NCBI GenBank assembly: GCA_023511475.1
Contig: JAIMBM010000279.1
Coordinates: 1 to 5,131, forward strand
DNA: 5,131 nucleotides
From: Anaerolineae bacterium
Lineage (GTDB): Bacteria > Chloroflexota > Anaerolineae > SpSt-313
Direction: 5' to 3'
In this document: piece by piece, positions 1-5,131 of the stretch
How positions within the stretch are numbered: position 1 is the stretch's first letter
Layout of the letters: each line of letters begins with the position of its first letter
Notes under the pieces: model-generated
The model's database searches: none
The model's input: the letters and a program-made list of their open reading frames with translations, nothing else
What the model was told of the DNA's origin: nothing
Position numbers and translations under genes: made by a program

Positions 1-37
1 GGCCTACCCCCGGTTTTTGCCGCACTCCCGCCAGTAG

Positions 38-43
38 TATAAT
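38..43 (+). promoter_or_regulatory. Perfect -10 box (TATAAT) of a probably leaderless promoter
   Basis: The hexamer TATAAT matches the sigma-70-type -10 consensus at all six positions. Its last base is six bases before the A of the permease ATG, so the expected transcription start falls at or next to the start codon. A recognisable -35 box is weak: TTTGCC at 16-21, with a 16-base spacer, matches TTGACA at only three positions. There is no TGn extended -10 element and no Shine-Dalgarno sequence between this box and the ATG. That TATAAT is present is direct observation; its use as a promoter is inference. Confidence 0.6.
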
Positions 44-49
44 GTCCCC

Positions 50-2395
50 ATGCACGTGCCAGGTCTCTTGCGCAAAGCCCTGCGAGACCTTGTCCGCCGG
101 CCGCTGCGCTCGTCCCTCACCATCCTTGGCATCGCCGTTGGCGTCGCCGGCCTGGTGGCCATTGTGTCCCTCGGACAGAACATCGCCCAGGCTCAGGCCG
201 AGACCTACGCCAACACCTCTCAGGCCGACCTGGATTACTGGGTGTGGAATGCCTCCCCGGGCGTGCTGCGGGCGCTCGAGTCCGTGCCCAATGTCGACCG
301 CGCCGAGCTGCGTGCCAGCTATCACACCAAGTGGCGTGTCGGCACCTCCTGGCGCGACATCGAGCTGATCGGCATCCCCGACTTTGGCACCATCACCCTC
401 AATCAGTTCGCCATTGTCGCCGGCCGCGTGCCCCGGCCGGGCGAGGCTCTGATCGAGGTCTCGGCCCGCGACATCGCCCCCCTCGAGCTCGAGCAGGAGA
501 TTGTGTACCGTGACGGTCAGGATCTTCGGGAGCGTACCCTGACCATCTCGGGTTTTAGCCGCAGCCCGAGCTACCTCTCCAGCGTCCTCACCAGCATCAC
601 CCGCGCCTATGTGCCTGCGAGCGAGGTGCGCCGGCAGCTGGGCATCGAGGGATACAACCAGCTCCTTGTGCGCCTGCACGACGTGAGGCAGGCGCAGGAG
701 ACGGTCTCCCGCATCAACCGCCTGCTCGAGCGCCGCGGCATCTGGCACGGCGCTCCCCTCATTCGTGACCCTCAGAGCTTTCCCGGCAAGCGCGAGTTGG
801 ACGGCCTGCTGGTGCTCCTGACCGTCTTTTCGACCGTCGGCCTCGGGGTGAGCAGCTTCCTCGTCATCAACACGCTGCTGGCACTGCTGGCCGAGCAGGT
901 GCGCGAGGTAGGGATCATCAAGGCGATCGGAGGCAGCCGCGGGCAGATCGTGCAACTCTACCTCTACACGACGGCCATCTATGGGCTGGCCGGAACGCTC
1001 GTCGGCCTGCTCCTCGGCGCTCTGGTGGGCTGGTGGCTGCTTCGCCTGGTCGCAGCGCTGGGCAACGTAGAGGTCCCATTCCGGCTGGCGCCGCGCGGGG
1101 TGGCCCTCGGCACGGTCGTCGGCGTGGGCGTTACGCTCCTCGCCGGGCTCATTCCGGCCTGGGTCGGCGCGCGGACGCCCGTGCGCCTGGCCCTGCAGGG
1201 GTATGGGATCGCGCCCGCCTTTGGCCGCGGCTGGCTCGAGGAGAGCCTGCGACGCCTGGCTCATCTGCCTCCGACCCTCGCCATGGCGGCCCGCAACCTG
1301 GCCCGCCGCAAGGGGCGTAGCCTGGTCACCATCAGCGTCATCGCCTTGGCCGCAGCGTCGTTCCTCGCCACCCAGGCCACACGGGCCTCTGTGAACCGAA
1401 CCATCGACGAGGCCTTTGTCACCTACGGTGCCGATGTGTGGGTCTGGTTCAGCGAGGCCGTCGGAAAAGACCTGGCGCAGCAGATCGAGAGCGTCCCTGG
1501 CGTTCACAGCGCCGAGGCCTGGACCCTCACCGACTGCTGGGTGGAGGGCATCCCGGCGAGACTGTGGGGGGTGCCAGCTGACACCCGCCTGTACCGCCCC
1601 CGGCTGCAAGAGGGCCGCTGGTTCGCGTCGGAGGAGACGGATTCCATCGTCGTCTCCTCAGAGCTCGCTGCCGCGCAGGACGTGCGGCTGGGCGATCGCC
1701 TCGAGCTGGAAGTCGCAGGGCGGCAACGTGAGGTCGAGGTCGTCGGCATCGCCATCGACAACAGCATTCTCCTCGGCAGCACCCTGGCTGGCAAGGTCTT
1801 TGCCCCACGGGACGTGGTCGCCCGCCTGCTCGGCCGGCAGGGCGTGGCGGACTTTTTCGCCGTCGCCCTCCTGAACGGCTCTCCAGCTTATGTCGATCGG
1901 ACCATCGCCGAGATCGAGCGAGAGTTCCGCCCCCTGCGCCCCGGCGCACAGCCGACGTACACCGATGTCGAGAGCGCACGCAAGGCTTCTCAGCTCCTTA
2001 CGCTGGCGTTGGCTCTGATGGTGCTTCTGGTAGGGCTTGTGGGAGCGATCGGGGTGGTCAACACGTTGGGGCTGAGCGTGCTGGAGCGGCGGAGGGAAAT
2101 CGGGGTGCTGCGCGCCATCGGTGCGACAAACCGGCCGCTCGTGGTAGCCTTTGTCGGCGAAGGGGTCGCCATGGCGATGCCTGGCTGGCTCCTCGGCCTG
2201 ATTCTGGGCTACCCCCTCGGCCGGCTCTTCACCCGCCTGATGGAAGGGGTGCTCTTCCGAATTGACTATGTCTTCTCGCCCTCGCTAATCGGCACGTCGC
2301 TGGCCTTTGCCCTCGCCCTCGCAGCCGCTGCGAGCGTCGGCCCCGCCCTCGCAGCCGCGCGTATGCCCGCTCAGGAAGCGCTGCGCCACGAGTAG
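50..2395 (+). CDS. Duplicated FtsX/MacB-type ABC transporter permease, eight membrane spans
   Basis: Probable inner-membrane permease of an exporter or lipoprotein-release type ABC system (MacB/LolC/FtsX superfamily); substrate unknown. The 781 residues form two tandem halves. Each has one span (about 21-43 and 424-443), a large extracytoplasmic MacB-core-like domain (about 44-253 and 444-649), then three spans (about 254-280, 303-335, 350-372; and 650-672, 697-724, 746-770). Each FtsX domain carries the cytoplasmic motif: REVGIIKAIGG at 285-295 and REIGVLRAIGA at 682-692. Each half ends in a typical tail, TPVRLALQ at 376-383 and MPAQEALR at 772-779. ATG at 50 is the first possible start, because an in-frame TAG lies at 35-37 and no start codon lies between. 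There is no ribosome binding site; a TATAAT at 38-43 suggests a leaderless mRNA. No ATPase partner lies on this strand in the window. It converges with pstB. Confidence 0.9.
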   Translation: MHVPGLLRKALRDLVRRPLRSSLTILGIAVGVAGLVAIVSLGQNIAQAQAETYANTSQADLDYWVWNASPGVLRALESVPNVDRAELRASYHTKWRVGTSWRDIELIGIPDFGTITLNQFAIVAGRVPRPGEALIEVSARDIAPLELEQEIVYRDGQDLRERTLTISGFSRSPSYLSSVLTSITRAYVPASEVRRQLGIEGYNQLLVRLHDVRQAQETVSRINRLLERRGIWHGAPLIRDPQSFPGKRELDGLLVLLTVFSTVGLGVSSFLVINTLLALLAEQVREVGIIKAIGGSRGQIVQLYLYTTAIYGLAGTLVGLLLGALVGWWLLRLVAALGNVEVPFRLAPRGVALGTVVGVGVTLLAGLIPAWVGARTPVRLALQGYGIAPAFGRGWLEESLRRLAHLPPTLAMAARNLARRKGRSLVTISVIALAAASFLATQATRASVNRTIDEAFVTYGADVWVWFSEAVGKDLAQQIESVPGVHSAEAWTLTDCWVEGIPARLWGVPADTRLYRPRLQEGRWFASEETDSIVVSSELAAAQDVRLGDRLELEVAGRQREVEVVGIAIDNSILLGSTLAGKVFAPRDVVARLLGRQGVADFFAVALLNGSPAYVDRTIAEIEREFRPLRPGAQPTYTDVESARKASQLLTLALALMVLLVGLVGAIGVVNTLGLSVLERRREIGVLRAIGATNRPLVVAFVGEGVAMAMPGWLLGLILGYPLGRLFTRLMEGVLFRIDYVFSPSLIGTSLAFALALAAAASVGPALAAARMPAQEALRHE

Positions 2396-2401
2396 CGCCC
2401 G

Positions 2402-3235
2402 TCAGCCAAAGCGCCCCTCCACATAGTCCCGCGTGCGCGGGTCGCGCGGCCTCGTAAAGATCTCCCGCGCCGTACCGACCTCGATGACCTCGCCGCCAAG
2501 CATAAAGGCCGCCCGGTCGGCGATGCGCGCCGCTTGCTGCACGCTATGCGGCACGGCGATAATCGTGTACCGCTGCTTCAGCTCGTGCAGCGAAGCCTCA
2601 ACTTTGGAGGTCGATATCGGATCGAGCCCGGAGGTCGGGTTGTCCAGCAGGATCACCTCCGGCTCCAGCGCCAGTATGCGTGCCAGGCAGAGGCGCTGCT
2701 GCTGCCCGCCCGAAAGGGAAGAGGCCGGGTCTTCGAGCCGGTCCTTCACCTCGTCCCACAGGGCCGCGGCGCGCAGAGCGCTCTCCACGCGCGCCTCGAG
2801 CAGGGCGCGGTCCCGTACCCCTTTGAGCTGCAGGCCGTAGGTCAGGTTCGCCCGGATGCTCATAGGGAGCGGTATGGGCATGGCAAACACCATCCCCACC
2901 CGCCGTCGCAGCTCTGCGACGTCCACATCAGGCGCAAAGATATCCTGGCCATCCAGATAGATGCGCCCCGAGCGGCGCGTGCCCTCGAGAAGGTCGGTCA
3001 GGCGGTTGAGGAGGCGGAGCAGCGTCGTCTTTCCTGACCGCGCCGGGCCAAAGAGCACCGTCACCTCGTGGGGATAGACATCCAGCGAGACGCCACGGAG
3101 CGCCTCGGCGTTGGAGTAGGCAAAGCTGACATTCTCGACTCGTATCTTGCTGGGCACGGCAGTTGTCGTCATGGCATCGCAAGTCCCCTCGGGCGGAGGC
3201 TGCAGGCTCGCGGGCGGCATCGCACCGGTCACCAC
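2402..3235 (-). CDS. pstB: PstB-like phosphate ABC transporter ATP-binding protein with altered catalytic motifs
   Basis: Cytoplasmic ATPase subunit of the Pst phosphate importer, working as a dimer under PstC and PstA. The 277 residues show an A-loop Tyr40, Walker A GPARSGKTT (63-71), signature LSGGQQQR (174-181), Walker B VILLDN (194-199), D-loop SGLD (202-205) followed by the PstB-type PISTSK, H-loop His230 in VPHSVQQAARIAD, and a family-typical end, DYVEGRFG. Two key residues differ: the Q-loop reads VFAMP, with Ala118 for Gln, and Walker B has Asn199 for the catalytic Glu. Start: GTG at 3233-3235 has GGAGG eight bases upstream and overlaps the pstA stop. The alternative ATG at 3170-3172 gives 256 residues, close to E. 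coli PstB (257), but has only a poorly spaced GAGGGG; subtract 21 from the numbering for that form. Identity as PstB is firm, the start is uncertain, and full activity is open. Confidence 0.93.
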   Translation of the reverse strand: MVTGAMPPASLQPPPEGTCDAMTTTAVPSKIRVENVSFAYSNAEALRGVSLDVYPHEVTVLFGPARSGKTTLLRLLNRLTDLLEGTRRSGRIYLDGQDIFAPDVDVAELRRRVGMVFAMPIPLPMSIRANLTYGLQLKGVRDRALLEARVESALRAAALWDEVKDRLEDPASSLSGGQQQRLCLARILALEPEVILLDNPTSGLDPISTSKVEASLHELKQRYTIIAVPHSVQQAARIADRAAFMLGGEVIEVGTAREIFTRPRDPRTRDYVEGRFG

Positions 3236-4074
3236 GACCGCCGCCTCCGGAAGTGGCTGCGGATGATCGTCGCAGCGGCATTGAGGGACAGGACAAAGGC
3301 GAGCAGCACCAGGGCCGTGCCAAACTGCAGCGTCATGGGCATGCCCGGAACCTGAGTCGAGATGACGAACAGGTGATAGGGAAGCGCCATTGTCTGGTCA
3401 AAGACCGAGCGGGGCAGACGAGGAAGGTAGACGGCCGCCACCGTGAACAGGATCGGCGCCGTCTCGCCAGCAGCCCGCTCCAGGCCAAGTATGACGCCAG
3501 TGATGATCCCCGGCAGGGCATTCGGCAGCACCAGATGGCGGATCGTCTGCCACTTGGTGCCCCCCAGCGAGACGCTCACCACCCGGAACGACTGCGGCAC
3601 TGCCCGGATCGCCTCCTCCGCCGTGCTGATGACCACAGGAAGCGTCAGGAGCCCCAGGGTCAACGAGCCGGCCAGGATCGAGGTGCCACAGCGCAGGAAC
3701 AGGACAAACAGGCCCAGCCCAAAGAGCCCATACACCACCGACGGGATGCCCGCCAGATTGATGATGGCCATACGGATCAGCCGGGTGAGCAGATCGTCCC
3801 GCGCATACTCAGAGAGGTAGATGGCCGCCCCAACACCCAGAGGAAGGGCGACGATGGCCGTGCCCAGCGTCAGGATCACTGTGCCGATGGCAGCGGGAAA
3901 GATGCCGCCCTCCCGCAGGCCATGGCGCGGAGCGCTGAGGAGGAACTCCAGGCTGATTGCCCCGGCGCCGCGCCAGATAATATAGCCCGCTACCAGAAGC
4001 ACCGGCACGACCACGACCACGGCGGCCGCGGTGAGCAGCGCGAAGGCCAGCTTCTGCTTCGTCCCTCGAGACAC
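3229..4074 (-). CDS. pstA: Phosphate ABC transporter permease PstA
   Basis: Inner-membrane channel subunit of the Pst phosphate importer, pairing with PstC. The 281 residues hold six predicted spans (about 8-30, 60-85, 102-127, 131-152, 187-210, 249-271) with a short basic tail. Family marks are AIYLSEYA (84-91), the NLAGIPSVVYGLFGLGLF stretch (106-123), the EAA-type coupling loop around SLGGTKWQTIRHLVLP (169-184) that contacts the ATPase, and RAAGETAPILFT (200-211). The start is GTG at 4072-4074, with an AGGAGG seven bases upstream that overlaps the pstC stop codon. The reading frame stays open far upstream through pstC, but that part reads as nonsense. It sits 11 bases after pstC and touches or overlaps the start of pstB, so it is co-translated in the pstSCAB operon. 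Nothing looks damaged. Confidence 0.96.
   Translation of the reverse strand: MSRGTKQKLAFALLTAAAVVVVVPVLLVAGYIIWRGAGAISLEFLLSAPRHGLREGGIFPAAIGTVILTLGTAIVALPLGVGAAIYLSEYARDDLLTRLIRMAIINLAGIPSVVYGLFGLGLFVLFLRCGTSILAGSLTLGLLTLPVVISTAEEAIRAVPQSFRVVSVSLGGTKWQTIRHLVLPNALPGIITGVILGLERAAGETAPILFTVAAVYLPRLPRSVFDQTMALPYHLFVISTQVPGMPMTLQFGTALVLLAFVLSLNAAATIIRSHFRRRRSW
3244..3248 (-). promoter_or_regulatory. Shine-Dalgarno GGAGG favouring the upstream pstB start
   Basis: GGAGG lies inside the last codons of pstA, eight bases before GTG 3233-3235. It supports translation of pstB coupled to pstA termination. These bases also encode the Arg-rich PstA tail (codons CGG AGG CGG CGG), so the match could be chance. 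Confidence 0.45.
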
Positions 4075-4081
4075 CCGGTCG

Positions 4082-4087
4082 CCTCCT
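4082..4087 (-). promoter_or_regulatory. Shine-Dalgarno AGGAGG deciding the pstA GTG start
   Basis: A full AGGAGG overlaps the last bases of the pstC TAG stop and lies seven bases before GTG 4072-4074. It fixes the pstA start and suggests that ribosomes ending pstC restart on pstA. Confidence 0.85.
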
Positions 4088-5024
4088 ACTCCAGCAACTG
4101 ATCCCGCCGTGTGCCGCGGCGCAGCATCAGGACCGAGGCCAGCAGGTTCACGAGAAAAGTGATCAGGAAGAGCACGATCCCAATGGCAAAGAGCACGTGG
4201 TAGTGGACGCTGCCGTTGGCTACCTCGCCCATCTCCGCCGCGATCGTCGCCGTCATCGTCCGCACTGGCTGGAAGAGCGCGCTCAGACCGTCGGGCATCC
4301 GCGCTGCGTTCCCGGTGACCATCAGGACGGCCATCGTCTCCCCGATCGCCCGACCGATGCCCAGCATCACCGCCACCACGATCCCCGAGCGCGCTGCGGG
4401 CACAACTGCGTGACAGACCGTCTGCCAGTGGTTGGCGCCGAGGGCGAGGGAGGCATCGCGATAGCTCCGGGGCACGGCATCGATCGCGTCGTCCGACACG
4501 GAGATGATCGTCGGCAGCGCCATATAGGCCAGCATCACCGACCCGGCAAAGGCGCTCAGCCCGGTCGGCATGTTGAGATGCTCGCGGAGGAGCGGCGCCA
4601 CGGCGATCATGCCAAGAAACCCCAGGACAACCGACGGAATCCCCGCCAGTATCTCGATGAGTGGCTTGAGTATCTCGCGCAGCCACGCTGGCGCCAGCTC
4701 GTGCATGTAGATGGCCGCGGCCAGCCCCAAGGGCACTGAGATGAGCACCGCGCCGGCGGTGACGAGGAGCGAGCCAGTGACCAGCGGCAGAAGCCCGTAC
4801 CGCCCAACTGTGGGGTACCAGCGCGTGCCGAGCAGGTTCCCGACCTCGACCTCAAAGAAGGCGGGGATCCCCTCCCGTGCGAGGAACACAAACACGAGCA
4901 CCACAAAGATGATGACCGAGATGCCGCTCAGGCGGACAAGTGCCTCGGCGGCAGTCTCACCCCTGAGGCGCCGCCGGCGCGCCACGGGCACCGCGTGCGT
5001 CGCGGCCTGCTGCTCGATCGCCAA
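4086..5024 (-). CDS. pstC: Phosphate ABC transporter permease PstC
   Basis: Inner-membrane channel subunit of the Pst phosphate importer, partner of PstA. From the TTG start it has 312 residues, a usual length for PstC. A basic cytoplasmic N-terminus (RRRRLR at 16-21) precedes six predicted spans (about 32-50, 74-106, 116-145, 154-178, 211-235, 276-300). Family marks are IEILAGIPSVVLGFLG (123-138), the EAA-type coupling loop with ASLALGANHWQTV (191-203), GRAIGETMAVLMVTGN (224-239), whose Arg and Glu are conserved in the family, and the C-terminal EMGEVANGSVHYH (264-276). TTG at 5022-5024 was chosen because GAGGG lies four bases upstream and the preceding pstS gene ends at 5060. A longer form from ATG 5121-5123 would run across the end of pstS in another frame and adds an Arg-rich stretch unlike the family. 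It lies 35 bases after pstS and 11 before pstA. Confidence 0.95.
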   Translation of the reverse strand: MAIEQQAATHAVPVARRRRLRGETAAEALVRLSGISVIIFVVLVFVFLAREGIPAFFEVEVGNLLGTRWYPTVGRYGLLPLVTGSLLVTAGAVLISVPLGLAAAIYMHELAPAWLREILKPLIEILAGIPSVVLGFLGMIAVAPLLREHLNMPTGLSAFAGSVMLAYMALPTIISVSDDAIDAVPRSYRDASLALGANHWQTVCHAVVPAARSGIVVAVMLGIGRAIGETMAVLMVTGNAARMPDGLSALFQPVRTMTATIAAEMGEVANGSVHYHVLFAIGIVLFLITFLVNLLASVLMLRRGTRRDQLLE

Positions 5025-5028
5025 GTCT

Positions 5029-5033
5029 CCCTC
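5029..5033 (-). promoter_or_regulatory. Shine-Dalgarno-like GAGGG for the pstC TTG start
   Basis: GAGGG lies four bases before TTG 5022-5024. A second purine run, GGGAGGG at 5036-5042, is 11 bases away. Both fall in the 35-base gap between pstS and pstC and are the main reason for choosing the rare TTG start; no in-frame ATG or GTG fits better. Confidence 0.55.
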
Positions 5034-5059
5034 TACCCTCCCACCGGGGTGCGCCCTGC

Positions 5060-5131
5060 CTAGTGCAGAGGCACGAATCCGAGCTCGCGCACGATGGCCT
5101 GTCCCTCCGGTCCCTTGATCCACTCCAGATA
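5060..5131 (-). CDS. pstS: PstS phosphate-binding protein, C-terminal end only
   Basis: The extracytoplasmic phosphate-binding protein delivers substrate to PstC and PstA. Only the last 23 codons and the TAG stop (5060-5062) are in the window; the gene runs off the right edge on the minus strand. The visible peptide contains EWIKGPEGQAIVRELGFVPL, which fits the C-terminal helix and tail typical of PstS-type solute-binding proteins (a pattern like FxxWxxSxEGQxIVxxxGYVPL). Its place directly upstream of pstC matches the usual pstSCAB order. The signal peptide, phosphate-binding residues and operon promoter, with any Pho box, are outside the window. The identification rests on this short tail plus context. 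Confidence 0.85.
   Translation of the reverse strand, partial: YLEWIKGPEGQAIVRELGFVPLH

Noticed and set aside
1..20. Possible tail of a terminator from a gene to the left (CCCCCGG followed by TTTTT)
   Set aside because: The 5' arm of any stem would lie outside the window, so this cannot be supported.
42..368. Plus-strand frame from the ATG overlapping the TATAAT box
   Set aside because: It lies out of frame within the permease gene; its Pro/Ser/Arg-rich product is typical of a shifted frame.
1527..1979. Minus-strand frame inside the permease gene
   Set aside because: Low-complexity Arg/Gly/Pro-rich product opposite a continuous real gene; no sensible start signal.
2315..2358. 14-base direct repeat (GCCCTCGCAGCCGC at 2315-2328 and 2345-2358)
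   Set aside because: Both copies encode Ala-Leu-Ala-Ala-Ala in the last membrane span of the permease; codon bias explains the repeat.
3163..4101. Long plus-strand open frame (312 codons) antisense to pstA
   Set aside because: It runs opposite the well-supported pstA and pstB start, its product is mostly Arg, Asp, Gln and His without domains or spans, and such frames are common antisense to GC-rich genes.
4075..4686. Upstream extension of the pstA frame through pstC
   Set aside because: Translation is Arg/Asp-rich with no family match, while pstC in the other frame is clear and AGGAGG marks the GTG at 4074.
5025..5059. Possible hairpin (CACC/GGTG) in the pstS-pstC gap
   Set aside because: Only a four-base stem with almost no loop and no T run; it is not a credible terminator or attenuator.
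1..5131. tRNA or rRNA genes, CRISPR arrays, insertion sequences, riboswitches
   Set aside because: No regular spaced repeats, terminal inverted repeats, transposase-like frames or structured RNA signatures were recognised; the window is filled by the permease and pst genes.

Overview
The window comes from a GC-rich bacterium. Coding density is near total, third codon positions are mostly G or C, and non-ATG starts are frequent (TTG for pstC, GTG for pstA and probably pstB). The protein sequences and the leaderless-looking promoter would suit a Chloroflexota-like or similar environmental lineage, but that is a low-confidence impression and no marker gene is present.

Layout: a single plus-strand gene (50-2395) encodes a 781-residue ABC transporter permease. 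It is built from two tandem FtsX/MacB-type halves, giving eight predicted membrane spans and two large extracytoplasmic domains. It begins six bases after a perfect TATAAT box and has no Shine-Dalgarno sequence, so its mRNA is probably leaderless. The rest of the window (2402-5131) lies on the minus strand and is a high-affinity phosphate uptake operon in the order pstS (only the last 23 residues are inside the window), pstC, pstA, pstB. The permease gene and pstB converge tail to tail with six bases between their stop codons. No stretch over 300 bases lacks a gene; the largest gap is the 49 bases before the permease.

How it works together: PstS captures inorganic phosphate outside the membrane, PstC and PstA form the channel, and PstB dimerises below them to power transport by ATP hydrolysis. 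phoU, which often follows pstB, is absent here. No ATPase partner for the FtsX-type permease is visible, and its substrate cannot be read from the sequence.

Most notable: this PstB is clearly of the family but carries Asn where ABC ATPases have the catalytic Walker B glutamate, and Ala where they have the Q-loop glutamine. The P-loop and H-loop contexts are also altered, while Walker A, the LSGGQ signature and the switch histidine are intact. I see no wholly new system in this window; the variant PstB is the best candidate for follow-up.
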